Origin: Clostridiales bacterium COT073_COT-073
Lineage (GTDB): Bacteria; Bacillota; Clostridia; Lachnospirales; Vallitaleaceae
Length of the DNA: 64,000 bases
Direction: 5' to 3'
Assembly (NCBI GenBank): GCA_003858485.1
Contig: RQYD01000017.1
Coordinates: 1 to 64,000, forward strand
A model generated the notes under the pieces. It ran no database searches. It saw only the letters and a list, made by a program, of their open reading frames with translations, and was not told the origin of the DNA. The first letter of the stretch is position 1. Every line of letters starts with the position of its first letter. Made by a program: the position numbers and the translations under genes. Below, piece by piece: positions 1 to 7,704 of this stretch.

Positions 1-11
1 AAACTAAATAC

Positions 12-104
12 GGCGACATAGCCAAGTGGTAAGGTGTAAGCATTACGGAGTAATGCGTAAGGTCTGCAACACCCTGATCATCGGTTCAAATCCCGCTCTC
101 GCAC
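12..104 (+). tRNA. tRNA-Cys-like gene (anticodon GCA), degenerate or with an inserted hairpin
   Basis: The 5' half reads like a bacterial tRNA-Cys: acceptor start, a D arm at 21-33, and an anticodon loop CTGCAAC with GCA at 66-68. Between the D arm and the anticodon arm lies an extra perfect 7-bp hairpin (40-56, GCATTAC/GTAATGC). It sits between two direct copies of GTAAGGT (29-35 and 57-63). The gene is therefore about 20 nt longer than usual. Only GCGA/TCGC pairs well in the acceptor stem, and the T-arm stem has about three pairs. From about 98 onward the sequence matches a dispersed repeat also seen near 55361-55390, so the 3' end may have been replaced. It may be a pseudogene or a structurally unusual tRNA. 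Confidence 0.5.
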
Positions 105-168
105 TTTTCTGCGAAAAGATGCTTACGCGGCTGGTTTTTCCTGCTGAAAAACTACGGATTGTCGCCTT

Positions 169-199
169 AAAAAGTATTCCCTTTGGAATACTTTTTTTA
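169..199 (+). terminator. Rho-independent terminator after the tRNA-Cys-like gene
   Basis: A perfect 10-bp stem AAAGTATTCC/GGAATACTTT with a CTTT loop is followed by a T run. The A-rich 5' flank means it could also act on the opposite strand. Confidence 0.75.
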
Positions 200-251
200 T
201 GCCGATTTTTTATTTTATGTTTCTTTAAAATATTTTTTTGTAAATCTTTAT

Positions 252-300
252 GAAATTCCGCAACCAGCGGACGACTTTTGAATTTTATTTTATTATAATC
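252..300 (+). repeat. Dispersed repeat, TTCCGC...GCGGACGACTTT family, copy 1
   Basis: The core GAAATTCCGCAACCAGCGG plus ACGACTTT recurs at 35991-36216 (three copies) and 56535-56590. It contains a small TCCGC/GCGGA hairpin. Here it ends in a TATAAT box (294-299) upstream of the Rpn-family gene, so it may supply that gene's promoter. A recognisable -35 box is not seen. Confidence 0.65.
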
Positions 301-355
301 AGAGGGTAAGGACTGGTCAAATCTGCAAAAATATTTTATAATAAAGGAGCAGAAT

Positions 356-1447
356 ATGGAAAAAGAAAATGCAAATGGGAAACTAAAAAAACCAAAGAAC
401 TTATCGGATAAGGAAACTAAGATTTCATCAAAGACAGCACAAGCGGAAACTAATGCTGCTGTGAGGGCAGAAAAGAAAAGGAAAGCATTAAAATCCGAGA
501 AAAAGCAGGAATTAAGTAAACCGCATGATCTCTTTTTTAAAGCCAATATGGGCCAAAAAGAAATTTTGACAGATTTTCTGCAAAGTTATTTACCGGAAGA
601 ACTAGATAAGAAGATAGAATATTCATCCTTGATCCCGGTTGAACCTAAAACGATCAGCGCAACTTTAAAACTGGGCGAAGCCGACCTCTTATTCTGCTTT
701 CAGCTCCGGGATATGAGTGCTTACTTACTTTTATTGATGGAACATAAAAGCTATGAAGATAAGTATACCCCCATTCAAATCCTGCGCTATATCAGTGAGA
801 TCTGGCATCATGATTTATCCCAAAATCAAAAGATTTCGCCAATCTTGCCATTGGTGTTTCATCAAGGTAAGAAACGCTGGCAATATCCGCAGCTAAAGGA
901 TTATTTACCGAAAGAACTGCCAGCAGTGTTGTTACCCTATCTGCCGCTATATCAAGCTCTATACTATGATTTTTCCTGGGAAAATGCAGGGGAGCTGAAA
1001 GACCATGATCTGGGAGCAGAACTATACATATATTTAAAAACGATCATCTCTGTGTATGAACCGGAACAAGCGGGATTTAAAGAGCAAGCCTTAGAATTAT
1101 TTCGGATGATAAGTCAATTTGAAATGGATACCTTAGTAGAGATTGCTACCAAAACCATTACCTATTTGGGAGCGAGCAGAAAAGGATTTAGTGAAGAAAA
1201 AATTATTGAACTAGTGAAAGAGTCGGGAGGTGAAAAGACTATGGAATCAATTTTTGATAGAGTAGAGCAACGTGGAGAAAGGCGCGGGGAAAGGCGCGGG
1301 GAAAGACGTGGAGAACTCCGAGGAATTACTATTGGTGAGCAACGAGAAAAGCTGGCTTTTGCAGTTAAGCTAAAAAGAGATTGCTTTCCGATTGAAAAGA
1401 TCATGGAATACACTGGACTGAGCCGGGAAGAGATTATGGAATTATGA
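356..1447 (+). CDS. Rpn-family recombination-promoting nuclease / PD-(D/E)XK putative transposase
   Basis: A 363-residue protein of the Rpn/YhgA-like family, PD-(D/E)XK DNA endonucleases that in E. coli promote RecA-independent recombination. The family's opening motif HDLFFKANMGQ is at about residue 57. The nuclease core is visible as D109 (EADLLF) and E129-x-K131 (MEHKS). The C-terminus has the usual helix-turn-helix-like tail (IEKIMEYTGLSREEIMEL). Two features are odd: a Lys/Glu-rich N-terminal extension of about 55 residues, and a GERRG microrepeat at about 306-321 encoded by 12-bp tandem repeats. The ATG has AAGGAGC upstream. The gene stands alone between terminators. Rpn genes are often multicopy and laterally moved; that is family knowledge, not seen here. 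Confidence 0.85.
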   Translation: MEKENANGKLKKPKNLSDKETKISSKTAQAETNAAVRAEKKRKALKSEKKQELSKPHDLFFKANMGQKEILTDFLQSYLPEELDKKIEYSSLIPVEPKTISATLKLGEADLLFCFQLRDMSAYLLLLMEHKSYEDKYTPIQILRYISEIWHHDLSQNQKISPILPLVFHQGKKRWQYPQLKDYLPKELPAVLLPYLPLYQALYYDFSWENAGELKDHDLGAELYIYLKTIISVYEPEQAGFKEQALELFRMISQFEMDTLVEIATKTITYLGASRKGFSEEKIIELVKESGGEKTMESIFDRVEQRGERRGERRGERRGELRGITIGEQREKLAFAVKLKRDCFPIEKIMEYTGLSREEIMEL

Positions 1448-1470
1448 GGGACCAATCATTTTTATTTTAG

Positions 1471-1507
1471 GGAACAGCTTACTTGATATGTCAGCTGTTC
1501 TTTTTTA
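1471..1507 (+). terminator. Rho-independent terminator of the Rpn-family gene
   Basis: GAACAGCT...AGCTGTTC stem followed by TTTTTT. Confidence 0.85.
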
Positions 1508-1543
1508 ATGAAGCATGAATTTCATTCATTTTGAAAAAAAGTC

Positions 1544-1572
1544 TTGCATTTTGTCCTGAAAAGGATTATAAT
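1544..1572 (+). promoter_or_regulatory. Sigma-A-type promoter of the chemoreceptor gene
   Basis: TTGCAT (1544-1549), a 17-bp spacer and TATAAT (1567-1572), about 70 bp before the start codon. It is a housekeeping-type promoter; no sigma-D (TAAA...GCCGATAA) pattern was recognised. Confidence 0.7.
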
Positions 1573-1639
1573 TACTTAGTCCTATATAAATTGGGATTAA
1601 TAGTAATAAAGGGCTATAAATTATTCAATGGAGGGAAAA

Positions 1640-3796
1640 ATGAAAAACAGGCAAATATCGGGAAAGTTAGGATTACGAATCGGAACCAAAATGAATTTGC
1701 TGGTGATCGGCTGCATTATTTTACTGGTAAGCATTGTAGTTGCTGCTTCAGCTCATTTGGCATACGAGAATATGAGACAAAGAAAAAAGGAATTAGAGCA
1801 TGCAAAAAGTGAAGCTTTAGCCGGACAAATCCGGATGTTTTATCAGACTGCCAAACAGAGCATTAAAGTTTTAGAAAAAGATATATATGAACTATTACAG
1901 ACTAATATCGCTAATCGCAGTCGGCAAAAACTGGAAAGAATTCTATTGAAAGCGGCTGAATCAAATCCTTACGCTTATAGTATCGGAGTGTATTTTGAAG
2001 CAAACGCATTTGATGCCAGAGATAATAGTTATCAGGAAGAGGCAGGCGGAAGCGGACGAGTGGCTTTGTCCAGCTTTTATTCTAAAGAAACAGAGCGGTT
2101 TGAAGTGGAGAGTTTGGCCAAAATGTTGGATGAGGGAACTTTTGATTGGTATGAGATCCCTAAACAAAGCAGAAAGATGGAGATGCTGGACCCTTATTTA
2201 GAACAGGAAGATGGAGAGGAAAGACTTTTAACCAGTTTGGTCATGCCCATTCTTTGGGATGGAAAGTTTTTAGGGGTTATCAATATTGATTATCGGGCTG
2301 ATACTTTTCAAACATTATTTGAACAGGTCAGCCAAGCCGATGATACCATGCAGTTAGTTGCCAGCAATGGCTCTTTTGCGGCACATGGTGGTGATAAAAA
2401 ATTGATTGGCCGAAAAATAACAGATTTTGATCCGGTTTATGATCAATTTCAAGCACAGCTATATAAGGGAAAAATCTTTGATCAAGAAGTGACAGAATTA
2501 AACAGTAATAAGAAATATATTAAAGTTTATTATCCGATAAAGTTTGAAGAAGTTGATAAAAGTTGGACCATAGTGAATGCCAGCACTCCGGATTCTTATT
2601 ATGGAGCAGCCAGACACATGATTTTATTGATGATAGGGATTTCGGTGTTAATGACGATATTGATTTCTCTGATAATTTTTATGGCTTTAACTAAAATGAT
2701 AATTAATCCGGTGAAAAAGGTTACAGCCATTTTAGAAAAGGAATCCTATTTAGATTTTGTGCCGGTACCAATTGAAGACAAAGCTGCTTATGCACTACTG
2801 ACAAAGCAGGATGAAATTGGTGATATGGGCAGGGCTTTAAAGCGTATGGAAGAAAGTATGATCAGCTTTTTACAGGAAATCATGAGACAGGCAGGAGCGG
2901 TAGCGGAAACTTCTGAGCAACTGAGTGAATATAGTGCTGAGACTGCCGAAACAGCAGCCAAAATGCGGGATGTAATGAAAAATATCTCAGAGGGAGCAGC
3001 CAATCAGGCAACTGATACACAAGAAGCAACTACAGGAATTGAAAATGTAGATCGAATTGTCAAAGATAATTTTGCCACCTTGGAAAAATTAGTCAATGCC
3101 AATGCAGAAATAGAAAATAAAGAACAAGAAGGCCTTTCCAGTATGGAGAAAATGATTGCGCAAACGGATTTAAACACGGAAATTACTGAGCAAATTGGCG
3201 ATATTGTGAAGCAAACTCAGGAAAGTACAGTTAAGATTCAAACTGCCAGCGAGATGATTCAGTCGATTTCTGAACAAACCAATTTGTTGGCACTAAATGC
3301 TGCGATCGAGGCTGCCAGAGCTGGCGATGCCGGACGTGGATTCGCAGTAGTGGCAGAAGAGATCCGGAAGTTAGCGGAGCAGTCAGAAGGCTTTACCGGC
3401 GAGATCAAAGCAATTATCGGTGAGCTGCAAACCAAGGCCAATCAGGCAGTAACAATGATGAAAGAAGCCAAAGAAATGACAGAAAAGCAAACCGAATCAG
3501 CACATGAAACGGAGGAAAAATTTAAATACATTGCCGATGCCGTTACGATTTCGACCGGTATTTCCGGAGATTTGGAAAATTCCTTTCAAAATTTGCGTAA
3601 GCATAGTGATGAAGTAGCAAAAATTACAGAAGGATTGGCAGAAATTGCTCAGGAAAATGCCAGAACAGCTGAAGAAGTATCCAATCAAATTGACAAACAG
3701 GCAAAATCGATTGATGAAATTTTTCGTTCGAGTACCGGACTTTCAGAGATCGTGGCTGATTTCCAAAAGGAAATTGCTAAATTTAGAATCGAGTAA
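1640..3796 (+). CDS. Methyl-accepting chemotaxis protein with an extracellular Cache-type sensor
   Basis: A transmembrane chemoreceptor that passes ligand binding to CheA/CheW. The order is a short cytoplasmic N-terminus, TM1 at about 18-40, a periplasm-facing double-Cache-like domain to about 325, TM2 ([20 protein letters not shown]), HAMP, and a long MCP signalling coiled coil. The highly conserved hairpin tip ([20 protein letters not shown]) begins near residue 549. The ATG at 1640 is preferred over the in-frame ATG at 1628, because GGAGG at 1630-1634 lies inside the longer version at correct spacing for 1640. That gives 718 residues. It is monocistronic, with its own promoter and terminator. 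The ligand cannot be told from sequence. It fits the flagellar genes elsewhere in the window. Confidence 0.95.
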   Translation: MKNRQISGKLGLRIGTKMNLLVIGCIILLVSIVVAASAHLAYENMRQRKKELEHAKSEALAGQIRMFYQTAKQSIKVLEKDIYELLQTNIANRSRQKLERILLKAAESNPYAYSIGVYFEANAFDARDNSYQEEAGGSGRVALSSFYSKETERFEVESLAKMLDEGTFDWYEIPKQSRKMEMLDPYLEQEDGEERLLTSLVMPILWDGKFLGVINIDYRADTFQTLFEQVSQADDTMQLVASNGSFAAHGGDKKLIGRKITDFDPVYDQFQAQLYKGKIFDQEVTELNSNKKYIKVYYPIKFEEVDKSWTIVNASTPDSYYGAARHMILLMIGISVLMTILISLIIFMALTKMIINPVKKVTAILEKESYLDFVPVPIEDKAAYALLTKQDEIGDMGRALKRMEESMISFLQEIMRQAGAVAETSEQLSEYSAETAETAAKMRDVMKNISEGAANQATDTQEATTGIENVDRIVKDNFATLEKLVNANAEIENKEQEGLSSMEKMIAQTDLNTEITEQIGDIVKQTQESTVKIQTASEMIQSISEQTNLLALNAAIEAARAGDAGRGFAVVAEEIRKLAEQSEGFTGEIKAIIGELQTKANQAVTMMKEAKEMTEKQTESAHETEEKFKYIADAVTISTGISGDLENSFQNLRKHSDEVAKITEGLAEIAQENARTAEEVSNQIDKQAKSIDEIFRSSTGLSEIVADFQKEIAKFRIE

Positions 3797-3805
3797 AAAA
3801 TAATA

Positions 3806-3848
3806 GAAAATCGCTTTTTATGTAGGAAAACATAAGAAGCGATTTTTA
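3806..3848 (+). terminator. Terminator after the chemoreceptor gene
   Basis: AAAATCGCTTTT...AAGAAGCGATTTTT stem followed by T residues. Confidence 0.75.
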
Positions 3849-3877
3849 TTAGGTACTAAGTCGGGAATTTTCGTAAA

Positions 3878-3936
3878 GTGGCTTTCGCAGCACATGCCTA
3901 AAAAGACTGTTTTTAGGCATGTGGGAAAGTTGAGTA
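3878..3936 (+). repeat. Remnants of two dispersed repeats with a 14-bp perfect hairpin
   Basis: CACATGCCTAAAAA (3891-3904) pairs perfectly with TTTTTAGGCATGTG (3910-3923) around GACTG. The stretch AAAAAGACTG...GTGGGAAAGTTGAGT is one terminus of the TIR element described at 55309-55500. The preceding GGCTTTCGCAGCACATGC resembles the element at 39178-39226 in reverse orientation. Confidence 0.6.
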
Positions 3937-4014
3937 ATTATATAAAAACATAAAAATTTTATATGAAAAATCAAAGGATAAATTTTCAAAGATTGGCAAA
4001 AAATATAAAAATAA

Positions 4015-4043
4015 TTGACAAGGATGCAAATAAAAAGTAAGAT
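4015..4043 (+). promoter_or_regulatory. Promoter of the PfkB kinase gene
   Basis: TTGACA (4015-4020), a 17-bp spacer and TAAGAT (4038-4043). A second TATAAT at 4106-4111 without a good -35 box could be an alternative, closer start. Confidence 0.6.
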
Positions 4044-4157
4044 AAAAAAGACAAGATGAAAAGGCTTTTTTTGCACAAGGTTTAAAGATTTTCATTTTTT
4101 CCGCTTATAATTATGTTTGGAAATATAAGAAAGATAGATTGGAGGAGGCATGATATA

Positions 4158-5072
4158 ATGAAAATACTAAATTTTGGTTCTTTAAATATTGATTATGTGT
4201 ATAGCGTGGATCATTTTGTTAAGCAGGGAGAAACCATTGCTTCGCTGGGATTAGAAGTATTTAGCGGTGGAAAAGGACTTAACCAGTCAATTGCCATGGG
4301 TAGAGCCGGGATTGAGGTATATCATGCCGGAGCGGTCGGAAAAGATGGAGAAAGTCTGGTTCAGCTTTTAGACCAGGATCAGGTCGATACCCGATTTATC
4401 AGAGTTTTAGAAGAGGTTCGGAGTGGCAATGCAATTATTCAAAGGGATAAGCAAGGGGATAATTGCATTATTTTGTATGGCGGAGCAAACCAAAGCATTA
4501 CAAGTGAACAGATAGATGAAACATTGGCATATTTTCAAACAGGAGATTTTCTGGTGCTGCAAAATGAGATTAACCAAATGTCGTATTTGATTGAAAAGGC
4601 CCGGGAGCGTGACTTAAAGATTGTCTTAAATCCGTCACCGTTAAATGAAAAGATCATGGACTTGCAATTATCAGCTATATCCTATTTTATTTTAAATGAA
4701 ATTGAAGCCAAAGGTATTTTGGGAAACGGGCAAGCAGACGAAGAAGGAGTGCAGGCGGAAGATTTGGCCAGGAAATTATCTGAAAAATTTCCGAATGCCG
4801 GTATTGTCCTGACTTTGGGCGGTGAAGGATCGATTTACGTTAGGCAGACAGAAATGGTCAGACAGCCGATTTATCCGGCACAGGTGAAAGATACGACTGC
4901 GGCCGGCGATACCTTTACCGGTTATTTTGTGGCCGGATTGGTCAAGGACTGGCCAGTTGAGAAATGTATGGATCTGGCGGCCAAGGCCGCCTCGATCACA
5001 GTTTCCCGATTGGGAGCGGCGCCTTCGATTCCCCGGATGGCTGAGGTCGAGGCAATGTTCCCTGCCAAATAG
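4158..5072 (+). CDS. PfkB-family carbohydrate kinase (ribokinase-like)
   Basis: A cytoplasmic sugar or nucleoside kinase of about 304 residues that transfers phosphate from ATP to a sugar hydroxyl. PfkB signature 1 is visible as FSGGKGLNQSIAMGRAG (about 35-51). Signature 2 is DTTAAGDTFTGYF, with the likely catalytic base D251. The start at 4158 follows GGAGGAGG at 4141-4148. An in-frame ATG at 4113 lacks such a site. The closest match by eye is to ribokinases (rbsK), but no ribose transporter or rbsD is adjacent, so the substrate is left open. Confidence 0.88.
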   Translation: MKILNFGSLNIDYVYSVDHFVKQGETIASLGLEVFSGGKGLNQSIAMGRAGIEVYHAGAVGKDGESLVQLLDQDQVDTRFIRVLEEVRSGNAIIQRDKQGDNCIILYGGANQSITSEQIDETLAYFQTGDFLVLQNEINQMSYLIEKARERDLKIVLNPSPLNEKIMDLQLSAISYFILNEIEAKGILGNGQADEEGVQAEDLARKLSEKFPNAGIVLTLGGEGSIYVRQTEMVRQPIYPAQVKDTTAAGDTFTGYFVAGLVKDWPVEKCMDLAAKAASITVSRLGAAPSIPRMAEVEAMFPAK

Positions 5073-5128
5073 CGGTTTGCCAGACTTTAATAACCGGAGA
5101 AACCATATAGGATCAAATGATTATTCAA

Positions 5129-5236
5129 AGGGGCGGTTGCATTTTAAGATTTTGACACAAGATATCAGATAGTATCCTTGTAGGATGCTACAATATCTTG
5201 TATGAAGTCTGTATTTGCAACGGCTCCTTATTTTTT
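5129..5236 (+). repeat. ~105-bp palindromic (MITE-like) element, copy 1
   Basis: An imperfect palindrome. The left arm GGGGCGGTTGCATTTTAAG with (A)CAAGATAT is answered by ATATCTTGTAT and TTTGCAACGGCTCC, followed by a T-rich tail. The same architecture with many base differences occurs at 13481-13584. Both copies sit just 3' of a gene, so they may also terminate transcription. Confidence 0.75.
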
Positions 5237-5260
5237 ATGCTTTTTAAGGGGGATGGATAA

Positions 5261-5350
5261 CCGATCCTGCAAAAATGGGAAATGACAACATAAATCAGGA
5301 TCGTTTTTTTCTATATCAAAACTTCTTAAATCAGGATCGCTTTTTTTGGC
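5261..5350 (+). terminator. Possible terminator plus a 37-bp direct repeat
   Basis: CGATCCTG (5262-5269) pairs with CAGGATCG (5296-5303), followed by seven T residues. The loop is long. A second AAATCAGGATCG + T-run unit starts 37 bp later. The rest of the gap before ccdA holds no gene. Confidence 0.4.
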
Positions 5351-5408
5351 TGTACCAAAACTTTTTTTATCTCCTAATCATTTTCAAGTTTTTATCAATT
5401 ATTTTCTA

Positions 5409-5538
5409 TTACTCAATTAAAAAAAAGCCCTTATAATAGCCTTATAACAAACACGGTCAGCAAATAACCGTAAGATCAAAGACAGGGAGCAAGAAACTGG
5501 TAAAAGGAGTTTTTCCCAAAAGGAGACTACTCCCTGTC
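5409..5538 (+). promoter_or_regulatory. ccdA promoter and structured leader
   Basis: TATAAT is at 5432-5437, with only a weak -35 (TTACTC, 17-bp spacer). The transcript would carry a long hairpin closed by GACAGGGAG (5481-5489) and CTCCCTGTC (5530-5538), ending 29 bp before the ccdA start. No known riboswitch class was recognised. Confidence 0.45.
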
Positions 5539-5567
5539 ATAAGAAGAAATGCATATGGGAGGAAATT

Positions 5568-6284
5568 ATGTTAGGAGAACAATTAATAGTCAGCAGTGTG
5601 TTTTTAGCAGGACTCTTGTCCTTTTTTGCACCATGTACCTTTCCGCTGATTCCGGTTTATATTGGAATTATGACGGATGAAAGCGGGGAATATGAAAAGC
5701 GCCGGATCGGTAAATGGGAAATCAATATTGGGGCGATGATCAAGACAATTGCGTTTGTGTTTGGATTATCAACCAGTTTTATTATTTTAGGATTTGGAGC
5801 CGGATTTTTAGGAAAATGGCTGACCAATCAATGGGTGCTTTTTGTAGCCGGTTTGATTGTTGCTTTGCTGGGCATTCACCAGATGGATATTATTAAAATT
5901 AAAGCATTTGATTCTTTTCAGGGCTTACAATTTAAAAATAATAAGACCAAAGCATTGGGGACTTATTTAATGGGCATTTCTTTCAGTTTAGGTTGGACTC
6001 CATGTGTTGGACCGATTTTGGGAGCGGTGCTGGTGACTTCGGCCAGCAGCGGAACAGAGCTTTATGGAGCCTTTTTAATGTTGATCTATTCCCTGGGCCT
6101 GATGATCCCGTTTTTGATAATGGCTGTGGCTTCCGGTCTTATTCTGGATAAAATCAGTGTTTTAAGACGGCATTTAACTTTGATCAAACGAATTGGCGGT
6201 GCAATGGTAGTGATTATGGGTATTATTTTAATGAGTAATCAACTGACCAGCATCACTGTCTGGGTCGAGCGCCTATTTGCATAA
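5568..6284 (+). CDS. ccdA: CcdA-type thiol-disulfide electron transporter
   Basis: A polytopic membrane protein of 238 residues with about six TM segments. Family members pass reducing equivalents from cytoplasmic thioredoxin across the membrane to exported thioredoxin-like proteins. The two redox cysteines are seen in the conserved contexts FFAPCTFPLIP (C23) and WTPCVGPILGA (C146). The GGAGG site is 6 bp upstream. It is followed by an exported thioredoxin-like lipoprotein and an exported MsrAB. CcdA here therefore most likely feeds electrons to surface methionine-sulfoxide repair rather than to cytochrome c maturation. No ccm or res genes are nearby. Confidence 0.92.
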   Translation: MLGEQLIVSSVFLAGLLSFFAPCTFPLIPVYIGIMTDESGEYEKRRIGKWEINIGAMIKTIAFVFGLSTSFIILGFGAGFLGKWLTNQWVLFVAGLIVALLGIHQMDIIKIKAFDSFQGLQFKNNKTKALGTYLMGISFSLGWTPCVGPILGAVLVTSASSGTELYGAFLMLIYSLGLMIPFLIMAVASGLILDKISVLRRHLTLIKRIGGAMVVIMGIILMSNQLTSITVWVERLFA

Positions 6285-6431
6285 TTATCTAAGACCAAAG
6301 AAAGAGGTGGTAGCTGAACAAATAAACGTTAGACAGAAAACAGGACAAAAATGAATGATTTAAAAATCAAAGAATATTTGAAAACCATAATAGATAGCAG
6401 TATAATAGAAATAATTAATCAGGAGAAAAAA

Positions 6432-7433
6432 ATGAAAAAAAGTTTGAAATTAATGGCAGTGTTATTGATGGTAGTAGTGATTTTCGCAGCATGCAGCGGC
6501 AATGGTGGAGCTAAAACCGATTCTTCAAAAGAAAATATGGAAATGAAAGATGACAAAATGATGGATGAAAAGAAGTCAGAAATGAAAGATGATAAGATGA
6601 TGGATGAAAAGAAGCCGGAAATGAAAGATGATAAGATGATGGATGAAAAGAAGTCAGAAATGAAAGATGATAAGATGATGGATGAAAAGAAGTCAGAAAT
6701 GAAAGATGACAAAATGATGGATGAAAAGAAGCCGGAAATGAAAGATGACAAAATGATGGATGAAAAGAAGCCGGAAATGAAAGATGATAAGATGATGGAT
6801 GAAAAGAAGCCGGAAATGAAAGATGACAAGATGATGGATGAAAAGAAGCCGGAAATGAAAGATGACAAGATGATGGATGAAAAGAAGTCAGAAATGAAAG
6901 ATGATAAAATGATGGATGAAAAGAAGTCAGAAATGAAAGATGATAAAATGATGGATGAAAAGAAGTCAGAAATGAAAGATGATAAGATGATGACTAATGA
7001 AAAAATGAATGATGGAGAAATGGCCATGGATTTTGCCTTAATGGATAAAAATGGCAATGAATTTTCATTAAGTAAGGCCATGGGGAAAAAAGTATATATT
7101 AAGTTTTGGGCTTCCTGGTGCTCCATTTGTCTGGCTGGTTTAGAAGAATTAAATACTTTGGCCGGAAAAGACAATGACTTTGAGATTGTGACCATTGTTT
7201 CGCCAAATGTCAGAGGGGAACAGAGTCAGGAAGAGTTTAGTAAATGGTTTGATACCTTAGGTTATGACAATGTTCGGGTGTTATTTGATGAAGGCGGAAA
7301 GGTAGCTGATACTTATGGTGTCAGAGCCTTCCCGACTTCGGCGCTGATTGGTTCAGATGGAGTACTGACAGCAGTTCGCCCGGGACATATGTCAGCCGAA
7401 ATGGTGGAAAAAGCATTTGCTGAAATTAAATAA
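6432..7433 (+). CDS. Exported thioredoxin-like (TlpA/ResA-type) lipoprotein with a methionine-rich repeat stalk
   Basis: The ATG at 6432 (AGGAGA upstream, lipoprotein signal) is chosen over an in-frame ATG at 6351 with no ribosome site. The result is 333 residues. The signal peptide ends in a lipobox with C21 (IFAACSG). Residues 38 to about 188 are 12 near-identical 13-residue units (MKDDKMMDEKKSE or PE), each with three Met. A redoxin domain follows with FWASWCSICLAG, active cysteines C230/C233, and a cis-Pro-like RAFPTSALI. Its partners are inferred to be CcdA (reductant) and MsrAB (client), as in the Etrx/CcdA/MsrAB2 system of Streptococcus pneumoniae. The repeat stalk is unusual for this family. 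Confidence 0.9.
   Translation: MKKSLKLMAVLLMVVVIFAACSGNGGAKTDSSKENMEMKDDKMMDEKKSEMKDDKMMDEKKPEMKDDKMMDEKKSEMKDDKMMDEKKSEMKDDKMMDEKKPEMKDDKMMDEKKPEMKDDKMMDEKKPEMKDDKMMDEKKPEMKDDKMMDEKKSEMKDDKMMDEKKSEMKDDKMMDEKKSEMKDDKMMTNEKMNDGEMAMDFALMDKNGNEFSLSKAMGKKVYIKFWASWCSICLAGLEELNTLAGKDNDFEIVTIVSPNVRGEQSQEEFSKWFDTLGYDNVRVLFDEGGKVADTYGVRAFPTSALIGSDGVLTAVRPGHMSAEMVEKAFAEIK
6543..6998 (+). repeat. 39-bp coding tandem repeat, 11 full units plus one partial
   Basis: The units encode MKDDKMMDEKK followed by SE or PE. They differ at synonymous sites (gat/gac, aaa/aag) and at the tca/ccg choice, so the array is not completely homogenised. In register with the reading frame, it can change copy number without a frameshift. 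Confidence 0.95.
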
Positions 7434-7704
7434 AACCAATGAACTCGCTTGGACGGATCATCGAAGCAGAGCGAGCAATCAGCCTTGATACCAAGTATTT
7501 CAGGAATTACAGGCAAGCTGCGAAAATTGAGAACAAGGTAGAAACCGTAGCAAATCCCTGAATTGAGAAATTCAACTCTTTATTGGAAACGGATCAGAAT
7601 AAAAATTATTTTAAGTATTTGCCGAATTTGCCTGTAAAATTTATAGGGCAGAAAAAGCATATTATCTTGGCTGATGCAGATAAAAACAAACAGAGAAGGA
7701 GATC

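Noticed and set aside
6543-6998. CRISPR array
   Set aside because: The 39-bp units are contiguous, in frame, and part of a lipoprotein gene. There are no spacers and no cas genes.
6419-7195. A 258-residue minus-strand frame opposite the Met-rich repeats
   Set aside because: It is the shadow of the 39-bp repeat array. Its own repetitive Phe/Ser/Ile product has no ribosome site and no family resemblance.
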